Shown: positions 48,831 to 62,500 of the stretch, piece after piece | How the letters are laid out: the number at the start of each line of letters is the position of its first letter | Numbering within the stretch: position 1 is the stretch's first letter | Origin: Branchiostoma floridae | Lineage: Eukaryota; Chordata; Leptocardii; Amphioxiformes; Branchiostomatidae | Length of the DNA stretch: 64,000 nt | NCBI RefSeq assembly: GCF_000003815.2 | Contig: NC_049983.1 | Location: 26,407,003-26,471,002, forward strand | Reading direction: 5' to 3' | Notes under the pieces: model-generated | Databases searched by the model: none | What the model was told of the DNA's origin: nothing | Seen by the model: only the letters and a program-made list of their open reading frames with translations | Position numbers and translations under genes: made by a program

Positions 48831-51360
48831 ACGTCCGTGTGCCTTATAAAGTCGGGAAGGAGCTACAAATCACCCAGAACAGCACCGTCGACAGGAGGAA
48901 GATAACGAGAGGGGAGTGCCAGATCAGTAGCAGATCTAGAATAGCCAATCGATTGCGCTGCTACAACCATAGTGAACCTAAAACTAGTTAGATAATTCAC
49001 GGACTAGTTTTGAGGTGATTTATACTATTACTGTGCATTTTAGTGTACTGGGTATACATTGCAGTAGTAGTTGACTGTGCATGTGTATCAAAGAACCGTA
49101 CATAAGGTTAACCTCAGCGACGACGGACCGAATCAAACCGGAGATGGATGTAGTAAAGGAGAGAACCACCAGAGGAATGTTCAGTACAATTATTCTGTAT
49201 CCAACCTGTGACCGAAGTTAGCGGGGTCAGCATTATGTAGTAACGTCAAAACACTTCAACAGTCTCCCGTGCCAAGTGTACGGAAAACCTTGTCTCTGCG
49301 TCCTTCCTTTATTCTAGCTGTGCTAGTCATAGTCTTCAAAGCAGAATCTAAACAACGTGAAATCCATTGGTTTCATGACTTGTTTGAAATATGTGACTTA
49401 TTAACATTTCACAATCAGGCTTTACTTAATATGTATCTATATAGCCGGTATAACCGCCCTTCGGCGTAACACACCAGCTTCAATTCCAAACGACAATTAC
49501 CTGAAATCACTTCACTTTATATTTTATAGATATCGACATAAAACTGACATATTCGTCTTCATTATTTGTTTTGACCCCGTGAAAGCATATCATCCCAAAG
49601 CTCAAAAGGCAAAGGCGAAAGCTATTTTTCTACACTCAAAATCATCCTTTCTATAGCTCCAAACGACAACCACTTGAAGCATTCCATTCCAAATTGCAAA
49701 AAGCACAAGCTTATATAAGAAATAAAAGCTGGGACATATTGATCTTCATTATGATATTCATAAGCATGCGAAACATCGTAGCAGTGTGTACTGCCTATGA
49801 TGTGCAAGGATTGCAGTCATTCCCGGTTATGTGAAAAGACCGTTCCTTAAATCACTAATCCTGACACAAAGAATGCCTAAACAAAGAAAAATAAACAGCT
49901 AGAATAGTCCTCAAATACCACTAACAAAGAACGACACCCCCCGAGTTTAGCCAAAAATCAATTCCCAGGGGAATGCGTTCGTGGAATTTTCTAAATTCTT
50001 TCAAAGCGATCGTAATACTGTAGAAAATGCCTCCGCCCCTGAGGCGTCGCCAAAAAACACGGATTTCTAGCATAGACTAGCATAGACTATGCAAACTCGG
50101 AAAGGTACCACCAAATACCATCGCTTTTATGGTTTTGATAGTTTACCAGAAAATACCATGCACTGCATTTTATTAATTACTGGTCACAGGGAAAGTCAAG
50201 TATAACACTTTGAGTATGCCTGCCAAAGAATAGCAGATAAAACAGTCTTCAGTAATCTCTGGCTGTTTGTGGTCCGCTGTAGCATTATCCAATACATTTT
50301 CGTCATCTTTCCATCATTACCCAATCTTGATACAAACAGTTCAAACTGAATAGAGGACGTCATTGTCTTTCTGTTTTCATGTTTTGCCATGGCTGAGCCC
50401 TGGTTGGTTTAAAACTGTTTACTGATAATTAGAGATGATACAAAGTACTGTTTTTTTAGAAAACTGCAAGCAACTTCCAACCGAATGGACGGACATTTAC
50501 AAGTCTTTTTCGTCATATTTCTGACACAGCCGGGGACATGGCTGATCACCTTTGAACTTTGAGTGGATCCGCATTTAGCTATAAGCCATTTCTCCTGTGG
50601 TTTTCAGTATAAAGCACAAAATCATGTTAAAGACAGGGTGGCTAAAATAAAACAGTAGGTCTCGCCGTTGAAACCAAGACGTTGTTGTCTTCCGTCCATG
50701 AAGAAAAGTATTTGTATCGTTCATGAGTAGGGTGAACCCGACCTGCCACATTGTAACGTTTCACATGTTCCTTTTCCACATGAACGCCGACGCACAAAGC
50801 GTTATGAAATATTCATGTCCCCACACCCTCCTGTGTACTGTTGAAGGTCACCCCGTTCTAGCTACGCTAGCACATGCACAACAACACGCCCATCTACAAG
50901 TAGATGGGGAACGTATGACTGCATATGCATGCACAACTAAAATATGAAACTTTCATATTTTAGTACATGTCTGTATTTGGATATAACATAGATACATAGA
51001 AGAATATCAGCCTTAGTTTCAGGATTATTAACCAAGAATATCTGACACCGTAGTAGAGCAAACACTTTTTATTAGAAACTGCAGTAAGGTCTTTGTGATA
51101 AAACATAAAGCTTAGGTTAAATTTGTATGAAATTGTCAAAAACTTACAGATAGAATCGACCAGCTTTCTATACTTAAGCAGGCCAACTTTATCAACATTC
51201 TACAATTGAGCCTTCAAAGTTTCAAATCAAATTGAAAGTGTCTATTTTTCGCTTGAATAACTAAAACCGACCACAGCTTTTAAGTTGTCATGATCAAGGT
51301 TTTCTACTGGATGACAAATTTCTTCCGTCTCTTGTTTCCTTACTTAAGAGGTTGAAAAAC
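48831..51360. other. non-coding spacer between genes
   Basis: No supported gene. It contains the second copy of the 200-base dispersed repeat at about 50050-50250 and a short hairpin (CCATCTAC/GTAGATGG) near 50888. Confidence 0.5.
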
Positions 51361-51379
51361 GTTAAGTATCAATTCCTTG

Positions 51380-52561
51380 TCATATATACCGTTACTGATT
51401 GTTTTTTAATTTTAATTTTAATCTTGCCCACATTACCAGTGATACCCAAAACAATATATGAAAACTTCTTGCTTATCGGAATTATGATGTTCAGCTATCT
51501 ACACATTGATTAAGTAAAACAGATAAGATTATAAGATCATTTATCAAAATACACAAGATAAATCAAAGTGTCAAAGTTCCAAAGAATGTGCATACAGGAT
51601 GTAATAAACTAAATATAAATGTACTGTAAAGAGATCTCCATAAAATAGACACGTCCAATTTTACATACAATTATAAGCATTTTAACTAAGTATTCGAGTA
51701 TACAAAGTCTGAATACATTTATAGTATTGTATAATCAGCACACATAACATAAAGCTATCTAATGTAGTATATAAAATATTGAAATATATGCTAAATATAC
51801 ATACATGCCGGGCTCGAAATACTTTTTTTTCTGCCTACCTGTACCAACATGAAAAATTACCTGTACAAGACAAATTTTACCTGCACCACTCTGAATTTAG
51901 GAAGTACGGATCATACTAAAAATTGTTCGGGAATCATTGATATTTTTTTTTTTACTTTTTAACTTTATAGGTGGTAACAATCAATGCAGCTAATAACAAT
52001 CCATATACACCTACATTATAGAAATGTATGTATAAAACCCAGTACATGGACCAGTGCAGGTTAGGTGCAGGTAGACATCAGAAATACCTGCACAGCTCCA
52101 ATTTACCTGCATTAACCTGCCTATGCAGGTGGTATTTCTAGCCCTGTTACATGCATAATACAAAGTGAATGTATCTGGCAGAGCCACAGCCTAATGTACA
52201 TATATCATAATTCTTATACAATTTCATAAGCTTTTATGTCCAGTAGTGCCTAAAACAGGCGCAAAGTACTTTCTAATTACGCTTATGATATTTAAGTATT
52301 TACAAATGTATTGAATAAGTATCACAAACTTCATAAAAGTATATGTGATGTATCAAAGTATTTTAATAGATATTATCTACATACATTCCAGTATCTATGA
52401 GATAAAAATGCAGCAAAGTAATTTTCAAAGTAGACATATCCTGATTAGAAATATACATATAAACTAGGATAGATCTTCGGGCAGCAGTGTCAATTGACCA
52501 GGGAAGCATTCTCCGTCCGCCATAAGAACCGAAAGTTTTACATTGTGATAAAGATTGTACT
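51380..52561. other. 3' flank of copy B, homologous to that of copy A
   Basis: It shares the phrases gttactgattgttttt and gatgttcagstatctacaca with 11.38-11.58 kb, so the segmental duplication extends at least this far downstream of the genes. Confidence 0.6.
51809..52146. mobile_element. hAT-like MITE
   Basis: Ends GGGCTCGAAATAC and GTATTTCTAGCCC are inverted, and the interior is rich in tacctgca phrases on both arms. Flanking 8-mers atacatgc and ttacatgc differ at one position, in keeping with an 8-bp target duplication. Confidence 0.6.
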
Positions 52562-53510
52562 CTAAAAAGTACAGTCTCCACAAGCCCATGTGCCATCACG
52601 GGGAGGGCTGGCTGCCAGGCAGCTGACGTGAAAGATCCTCCGGCATGCCTTGCACCTCTCCAGCCTTCCCAGACGCCCTCCTTGTTCGCAGTGACAGACC
52701 ATTGTGAACTGGTGTGCACTGGTTGGGCCGACCCTCCATCTGCGGCTGGTCAGACGTGGAAACGGTAAGAGTTTCTCTTCTTTGAAGCACATCTCCAAAT
52801 GGCTCCTCATCTTCCTGTCGTCATACACAACCTTGCTCACGTCTTGCCCCTTTGCAATATCCACTGCCCAGGCGATGACGAACAGCCCACAATCCTCGGC
52901 ATTCCATTGATGCTGTACCTCCGGTACCAAGACGGCCAAGACGTTTGTTTTTTGGTCAGCAAATCCGGAGTAAGACTGCATCAACTGAATCTGCAGGGAT
53001 TTGCTCATGGCGACACCGAGGCTGTCAAACAGGTATACCTGTCCGTCTGTGTAAGACGACAGGACCCAGTGCATGGCACCGATACCACTGTGGTGGATTT
53101 GTAGCCCCTTTCCAGTCATCTTGGCAAATCCTACGTCATAGAGACCGATAACAGGGTCTTCCAGCCCTTGGAGTGCCGGATACTGGCGGCGGAGTAGTTT
53201 TTGGGCAGCTTGGATGTCGTTGTATGTCAGCATCTTTCCAAGCGAAAGAGGTGTGGAGGACTTGACCACAGCCAAATCTTTATCTTCTGTGACATTTTCT
53301 TCTTCGTAGCTGTCACTTGAACTTGGACCCGTCTCCGCCATTACGCTGTTCCCGGATTCGTCCACCATGCCGTTGTTTTGGGAAGCACGACGGACTACAA
53401 TGACGGGAAGGTCTTCTCTTGGAGCTTGAAGTTCCTCGGCTCCGTCCTTGAGTACGTTCTTGACTGGCGGGACGAAGTCAGGTTTCGTAGGGAGGTCTGC
53501 ATTCTTCATC
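52562..53510 (-). CDS. last exon of copy B: ULP1/SENP-type peptidase plus PHD finger
   Basis: 315 codons after acceptor atgtacag|G. Catalytic His (AMHWVLSSY), Asp (YLFDSLG), Gln and Cys (VQHQWNAEDCG) are all kept. The PHD cysteine/histidine set (CHC, CKAC, FHVSC, WACGDC) is also intact. Substitutions relative to copy A are scattered outside these motifs. The joining phase (2) matches the upstream GC donor at 53851. Confidence 0.82.
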
Positions 53511-56500
53511 CTGTACATGTAAAAATATAAGGTTAATGAATGAATGAATGAAGACCTTTATTGCACATTTTTGCCCCACTGGGCTAAGTACAGGTCACAT
53601 GGTAAGGATCATATGTATGTAACAATGGATCAATACCATAATTGGGTTCAGAAGCGTTAGAAAATCAGAAGAGGAAAGAAAAGCAAAGTAGAGACGCTCC
53701 TTCAGCAAGCAAATTGAATCGTCTACAGGTTTCACTCACCTTTTAAAATATACCAGCGCAACATTACAGTTCATAAGGGGTAGGAAAAGCATGAGTAAGT
53801 AATGACACAGGAAATGTTCCATCCATGCATCCCACAGAGAACCGTACTCGCCTGCAGCTGAAAAGCGACAGTCTCTTCAACCACAGCCTCTCAACTTGGA
53901 TCTCAACCTCAATAAGGCTGTCGTGGAGCGTATCCACGATGTGGACGTCTGTAACGTGTGCAATTTTGTCATTCCAAAACTTCGAATACAAAAAAAAAAT
54001 CAAGTAGAAATAAACACATGGCTCATTAAGATTTGAATTACGGGATGGAAAACATCACTTAGACGCAATTACCTGTGACTGTAGCTTCCTGAAGCCCAAA
54101 CAAGGAAGTGAAGCGTTCCCATAACCCTTGGATGAAGTACCGGTCCTCTTCAGGCATGACGTGGTTCCGCACGTTCGGAAGTGCGCTGTCGATGATCGCC
54201 ATGGCGATGTTCATCAGAACCAGGAACATGAAGCAAATGAAAGTTACAAAGAAGATGGGACCGAGGATGGGGTTTGCCTCCGTTAGCTCCGTGTGGTCAA
54301 AGACTCCAAGAGACATCTGGAACAATGTGGAGAAGGAAATACTGATGGATCTGGAAAAAAAGAGGAAGTCGTTTTCATGTCAGTGTGTTGTAATGAAATG
54401 AAATGAAAGTAAACCACCACCGTCGACTTGATATTCTTAAATACCTATTTTGAAGGCAGCGGATAGATGTAAACTAGCGTTAATCTGATTTCTGTCCAGG
54501 TCTGCTATTATATAGTCTTGACCGTCGCGAACATTTGAAATTATGAACCTGTACGTTGTTGCGGTGGCACCGAACATAAAATAAGCGATGATGCCAAATC
54601 CTGAGAAGCAGAGGAAGAAGTAGAAGATGAAGGCAGAGAACTCCACCGCCATTCCCCGGAACACGGACATCAGCTTGGACAGGAGTGGGTTGAACCTCAA
54701 CAGTCGCAGGAGCTTCATGATGTTGACAAAGGCAAGGAAAGACAGGAACCATCCGTACAGCAGGTTTATGTTCACCACTGATCTGAGATATTGGAGTGGA
54801 TCTAAACGAATCAAAAAACATTCCAAATAAGACTCAAAATTTAATAATTGTAGGATTTTGTACAATGCCAACGTAATAACTTAACTGATAAGTGTACATG
54901 TTTATAACCCACATTTTCCTTGCTTGACAGCCGTCAGAGCCATGGTCCCGTAGACTCTGTTAGTGGCGTACAAGGCAATGACAGTGAAGGCCAGGATGAA
55001 ATTAAAGATTTCGAAGATATTCCATGGCTCCGTCAAGTAGGCCCAGCCGCTTGTTCGTACTATTTTCGCCTCTTTCCACAGTGAGTAGAGGAGAAAGATG
55101 ACGTAAATGATTTCCAACAGGACGTAGATGTACCCGATTGTACCTGGCTGTTGATGAAGTCGAAAGGTGTGTAGGTGACGATGGGAGAAAACTCCGGATA
55201 TCTCGGTAAATTCAAACACTACCGTCACCGAAGTGAACATATCCAAGTTTCCGTTGTAGACGAATTGTTCCACAATGACGGCCCTTGTCCGCTTGTCAAT
55301 CCAGCGGTTGGCCTTCAGATCTGCTAGGATGCTGCGCATCTCGTCTGCTGAATCTCCTAGGTCCAGACTGAAGCCGTCTCCCCAGTAGTGCGATTTTACA
55401 CCAAAGACGGGTTTGATGGTGTAACCGCTAGGGCGATAGCTCCATCCAGAGGTTTCTGACTTCCCCTCCGACATATTCGTGACCCTTTTCCATCCCTTCT
55501 GAAACACTCCGGTCTCCTTCGTGTTTTCACCATACGCTGCCGTACACTTATCGAACATGTGCTGCATTGTCGGAGGCACTTCGCATAGCCCTAGGATTGA
55601 ATGAGAATGGAAGTTATTGTTATTATTATTGTTATTGTTATTTTTATTGTTATTGTTATTGTAACTGTTGGTGGGTGGGCCGACTACTCTCTCTTGGCAG
55701 CCAGGGGCTGAATTGTGAGGAGCTTACTAAAGGCAGGGCTAAATCAATGTTGATAAAAGTTGGACAAGCTTAGTCTCCCATTAATTTGTATCCTATAGTA
55801 ACGAATGTTTGTTTTTAGCCAACGTAAAAAGCAGTTCCACCAACCTGACTTTACTCGAGCTTGAATCAGGATGGGTGGGGTGACCAGGACCGACTGCATG
55901 TCGGCTGTGAAGACCTTCTCCCACCAGCGGGGCTTGTCGTCATTGTAGGAAGTCTCCGGGTAGAAGCTCTCCAGAGCGGTCTCGTTCAGCCAGGGCCAGA
56001 GGGCAGAAGGCTCTGTCACCTGGAAGGATAGAATATGTGGATATAAGCATAAACCATTGGCATATTCTAAATTTTGTATGTTCCATGATAAAAGTCTAGA
56101 TCAGGTGATAAAAGATTTACATTTTTTTCATATCCTGGATACATTTTGATACGTTGCATGTGGCTTGTACGTATTTCAGCAGTATTTTTAATGACAGTTA
56201 TAACAGTGAGAACTAGAGAAAGCATGCCGTTATGTACACAATTAAATACTCCCAAAAGCTACGTTTTAAAGACTGCAATGACGTGCTCACCTCGTCAATG
56301 GACTGCACGAAGTTTTCTGCCGCGCTCTGTGTCTGATGGAAGGCCGTGTTGGTGTTGTGGTGTCCGTTAATGATAGTCAGAGCAAGCAGGAGGCGAGCAC
56401 AAGACAGGATGATGTCCCAAAGGAGGTTTCCGATTCGCCTGTCTCTATTCCGCTTCCGTTGCGCTTCGTTAACGTTTGCAAGGGACATCTGAGACAGTCT

Positions 56501-59500
56501 TTCCATTTTCTTCTTTACCCGGAATCGACCACCTTTGTTGAAAGTAAAGATAAGATCAATCAGTCATTACGTAAAGATATAGAACGCAGAACAATCGGAA
56601 CACAAATGTCGTATCCTTAGATAATAACGTAACAAATAATAACTGTAAGATGAGGGTTGCGGCTTTACATCAAGTTTTTAATGACTCACTGTCAAACTTC
56701 TTCTGCTTTATTGACGCCACAGTAGTGTCCTGCAAGACAACTTTGTCCTCTTCATTTGCAAAGATTATCTTCAAGGTACGTCTTTGGAAAACGGATGAAA
56801 AGACGATCGCCAGAACCAAAACCTGTAACATTAAGTGTTTGATATTGACAATTTTGTCGACGTTGATTAAGGAACCACCAGCTAGCAGGATGTGGAGGGT
56901 TTGTAAAGCACGTTCTGAAGAGGTTATATACATTAGTATTGTACAAATCACGATTTGACATTATATACAATAAGACAACCAATGCTTCTAGATCTATGGA
57001 TGGACATGTATCAATCACAATCCCCAACGTTTTAATAACATGCAAACCTGATGGTACTGTACCTAATTTGCTTCTGTTTCAAAGGAATTAAGATTTGAAA
57101 TAGCAGAGCATGACAATTTCGGCACAAACCTTCACTGGTTGCAGAAGAAATATGTCCGCCAGAAAAGTGGTGAAGAACGCAGAAAGCCACCTCTCGGACT
57201 TGTCCTTGCCCCACTCCAGACTGTACAGCACGGTGAAGACAGATGACCCCACGACAGACAGCACCACCAGCACCCAGGCCACGTACTTGCACCAGTGTGG
57301 CAGGCCCTTGGCTGGTTCTTGCTGCATGGGTGCCTCAGCTGGTCCGGCTGTCTCCGCGTCCATGACCCGACGACCGCCCTTGCTGTTCGATCTGCTGTAC
57401 TGGAACAGCACGACGATGGCCATGACGGCGGGAAGGCAGGTGATGCTGGTCATGATTCCCGTGTAAACTGTGTTCAAGGTGAAGGAGAACGGCCCCAGGC
57501 TGACGGCCTGCACAACTTGGGTTGCGTTTTCATCGCTCAGCCACATGGCACTGGCCACCATGGACAAGGTGAGGAAACTCAGGCAGCAGCCAAGCCTCTC
57601 GATGCGCGTGAACTTGCTTCCTGTAAGGAAACAGTTTCCAGTAAGATGCTGCCATAACTAAAAGAATTTGATACCCTGTCTTCAGTTGTTTACTGTATTT
57701 GCAGGAACAAAAAAATTGACTATATTCATAAAGATTCCATGCATGGGAGAACCATAGTATATGCTTTTTCCTAATACTAGAAGAACTATATATATGCTTT
57801 TTCCTAATACACTATTGCTGGCTAAGGACCGTCAGTTATGGATTAAAACGTCTGATTGATTGCTCCATAGTCAACTGATGATTGTTCGGATTCTCATGAA
57901 GATTTTTCGCCAGATGAGCACGCAAACTAGCAGAACTCTGTTCTATGTACACATCCTCATTTTAACTTGTAGGAATCCTTCAGCAAGTGTAATACAGATG
58001 GATCTAATATGTAGTAAATGCACACGTTTACCTATAGGCATGATAGCGACGGAAAAAAAGAGGTGCTCCTCTACAAGATTACTCCGCAGACTTGCCGGGA
58101 ACAGAAACCCGAAGGATCGCAGGTCCTGCTCAGTGGCGACAGGAAAGGTCTTCGCGACCTGTCCGTCCCCGCTGTCGGCTGCCAGCCACTCATCGCAGAA
58201 GAAGTAGAACCTGTTGTTCCATGATTTAATAGCAAAATAACTTAGATTGATTCTAAGGTCAGGAATAGGGATTGTTTAAAGCTAGTGAAGTATGAAACGG
58301 AGAAAGTCTAAAGTTTGATTATTAGGACGTAAGTTTCATATTATTTTAATCACGCGGCAAGATATGCAAGCTTAATTTTTGACACCATCCATCAAAAAGA
58401 ACTGAATTGCAGTCGTGTCTGTTCTTCGCCATGATAAAAACTATATCTTTTCAAAATATCATATCTAACTTCATCACAAAACTAAACATAATGTGTAGAT
58501 CCTTCTCGGTCGTGCACTTTATAGATGAGATTGAATTGACGAATCTAAGCAGCCTAAAAACTCACAGTTTGCCTGTGGTGAGATCCTGCACTGCTGCTCT
58601 GTCCACGTTCCACGATGCACGGCTCCCCTCCCCACTATTGTCGTGCATGAGCTGCAGCAGCGCCACGTTACCCAGCTGTTCTGCTGTGCTGAAGTTCAGC
58701 GTCACCTGGCTGCCTTGGGTGAAAACCTAAACAGCAACATTCGACCTGTTAGGATCTACCTGAAAACATTTATACGGAATAAAATGGACGCTTAAGTAAT
58801 TTGATGCCTGACCTTCTCTGCGATGCTGACCACTCTCACTCCGGAGGTCGCCTCATCTCCACACAGGTTGAAGGAAACGGTGGACTCCGTCCCGGCATGC
58901 TTAGCGGTGCCGGTCCAAATGTGGAGGCGGTACCGGAAATCGTTCTGCAGGTCATCCAGATTGATTGAAGGGCTTTTCTGTAAGGATGTACGAAGAAATT
59001 GAGGATCATTGCGCACTGTAAAAATATATAAACAGCTGATAGACAACACATCATGATGGCATTGTCGACAATCTCTACGTACCTTCCTCTTTAATCTGAG
59101 GCCAGTAACCTTCATTATGACCAACGTAAGCAGAAAGAGGCAGTCCACCACGAAGATGGTTGTCAACACCGCGCCGTTGTCACGTAAATCACTAAGCGTT
59201 AAGGCTCCGAAGTCGACCGTGTCCGGTGGTGTGGCGAAATCGCTTCCGAACGCCGTCAGATGGTTACAGTGGCAGATGATGTTGTTAATCGTGGACTGGT
59301 TGCTAATCTAAAGGGTAGACAGAAATTTAAATCTTTGTCGATAAAAACGACTAATCCAAATTAGCATTTGCATGTTTAGAAATGTTACATTGGTCGTTAA
59401 CAGTCTAATAATTTACATGTACTCTTAGTCATATTGTCATTATGTTAATTAGTATTCCGAATATGTTGACATACTTCATGTTAAACCTTTTATGGTAATT

Positions 59501-62500
59501 ATTGGAATAATCAATCATCAATGAAATGGTTACAATCGGTTACAAATTAGATTATAATCGTATAAGATATCATTTACTATTAATAGTTGATAAAATGGTA
59601 CAAAAAAACTCTTGCAAGTTTGGCAATATAATATGGCTGTTTTACCCACCGTGCAGCCTTCCGGCCTCCAGGCGTCCTCTGTCTCGCTCCAAAAGACGCA
59701 GCTCAGACGGGCCCACTGGATCTGGTAGGCGTAGAAGGAATTTGCGAGTACATGCTTTTCCTCTGTTCGCTCATTGACGTCACACTCGCTCACCGGTCCT
59801 GAAAGACGAAGACAATTCCTTCCTCATAAGAAACTTACTTTATTACATTCCAAAACTCCATCTGGCCTATGTGATGACGTATGTACACTTTTGACAATGG
59901 TAGAGCATGAAGAGAATATTTAAAGATCTTTGTTTTTTTACGGTATTGAGTACCAATTAAAACCTCAAGAAACCACTGCCGAAAATCTGTATACAGTTTC
60001 GACTGCTGCAAACGTTTACCTTATTCAGTTTGTCGGAGAGACTAAAGTTTATTTATGTCTTAATGATGAGAAATGCAAACTGAAATATCTCACCTAGAAT
60101 TTGGACTTTGACATAGTAGTCCACTGGATCTTTGACTCCTTTAATGAACATCCTTGCCTCCGTCTTGTCGCCTCCATCCCCACCCAGAGTTTCCATCAGG
60201 GAACACTCCTTGGGTAGAACGTACGTCTCCATGGACACGTCGTAGTTTTGGTCATCAGGGCGGCCGCCGTACCTGCCCCACACGCCGTACACCACGCTAG
60301 TGTTCAGCGGGGTGATTGTGACCAGGAACGCTTCTGCAGTGCTGTTGAGGTTCAGCAAATGGTAGGCCGAACTTCGGTTTCCTGGGAGGGGGTAGGTGAT
60401 GATTTTTGTCGCCGGTGTGTTTCTGGACTTTCCAGGAATGGTGATTATGAAGTCTTCAGTGAGGTCGTTGAAGACCAAGGGTTTGTAGTTTTTCTGGCGA
60501 ATCGTCAGTTCCATGACAGAAGAGTGGGCCTGATATTGGCCAAGGCCCCAGGTGAATGGGTTTTCCTGGTACTGAGTCAACTGAAAGTAATGGAATTTTT
60601 GTTACTCCTTTAAAGTGAAATTTGAGGTCAGCACATTTCTGTTCTTCATTTCAGATTATTTTTTCGTTGTTTACTGTCCCCACAAGATAGAAGACAACCT
60701 TATAAGCGTTACTAATTTACAAAAAATATGTTAAACTAAAGCTGTAATGTCAGTCAAGGTGTTCACCTCACCTTTTTCATGAAGATGATTAGAAAGAGAT
60801 TTGAGAGGCTACTTTAATTTGATTCTGTTGGAAAGCCCAAAGGATGAGAAGTCATTTATTGAATGCTGACAGAAGAAAGGGAGGAAGAAAGGGAGGACTG
60901 TTACCTTTACAGTGATGTTGTGAGGTGGATGTTCCGGAAAAAGTGCAGTTTGTGATGGGAACTGGAACCCCCCATCCTCCGTCTGCACCACCTGGCCCCC
61001 AAACATGGAGCCCCGGATCTTCTGTGCTTTCAGAGTAACACCACTTCTCTTGATAGTTACTGGCGGGGCTCCAAGTCTCATGGGGTCGGTAACGGCGTTA
61101 GACAGATCATCCAGGACCTGGCGGCTTTTCTGGACAATCTTTTTCTTCTAATAGTGAAAGAAAGCATTACACTGCAAACACCAGTGGTGGAAATATGCCA
61201 CTTAGATAAAAAGAAAAAAAACACAAACAAAATACTATAAAAGTACTAACTTTCCAACAGAAGCTTACGAACGGTTAATAGCACACATACAAAAGAGCCA
61301 AGTCATTGCCCGAAAATGTTGAGCTTGCCCGCCAAAAACAACACATGTATTATATGTGGTAGTCAGCATCTTTTGATGTAGAAAAAAGACGGTAAATGCA
61401 TTGGGGAAATACATAATTTGTCATAAGCGTTTCAGGCCTCCGACAACTTCATGTCACATAATGCTTGAACGGCTTTCGCTAGAGCCACCAGATTTGGTAA
61501 CTTTTCCTGAAATTGAGATGCCAATAATTTTCCAAAATTTGGTTTTCCATTCTGTTGTGTTGCTTTGGCATCCAGTTGTTGACAGGCATATTTTTACGAA
61601 AATCGCTAACTTCGGTTCTAACGGTTATCACATGATTAAAATCTTATTTGATTTGGTATATCTTTGAAAATCAAATATGCATAAATTATGCTTATTTCAT
61701 AACATCATTAGTGAAAATCCTAGACGGCGGACCGTATTTCTAGGTCAAGTACAACTTTGGTATTACACTATTCATAACTACCTGTTATTGTTTCCTCAGA
61801 AGACGTTCAAATGAAATTTTAAAGTCGATTTTCAGTGTATTTTGCGTCATTCTGGCGTCATTGCTATTGATAAAAGAGGTCGAAGTAGACATTATTATTC
61901 TAATATCTACAATTGTTGTTACATTTTTGTTTATCTTTAAGTTTTCTGGGAATACATTTTTTCATGTTTTTTTGCAGCCAATACAATCACATAGATGACG
62001 TCAAAATTGCATCATGAATATTCCTTTTGCATTAGTCATAAAATATTTGGTGGCCATATGAAAAGCCGTTTAGGAGTAATAGGAGTTTCAAACATGGTCC
62101 TCAAAAGCGACCCCCTCCCTCCTCCATCAACAAAGTCCGGTCTGAATAAAGTGAATCATTAAGCAGCTAATTTTCACCTCAGTTCGCTGTTCTTCCTCCT
62201 CTTGTTTCGCCTTTTGAGCGCGCTCCTCTGGAGAGACATGATCGTCCTCTACTGCATGCGTTTGAAGATTCCCGTCATTCGCTTCTGCATCTTTCACAGG
62301 TTCATAAAGAAGAGTAGCGACTGACTCCACTAAAGCTGCAAAAGAAATCGGAAACACCCCGTGAATACTTTCATCGATATGATTGCTTACTCGATTACTA
62401 CGATTAATTTTGAGAACGTGAAACCCAAAATACTGCTGTACATGTCAGAAACACTGCAAAATGCAAAGGGACTGTACCAAAACTTCTAAATCAATCCGAA

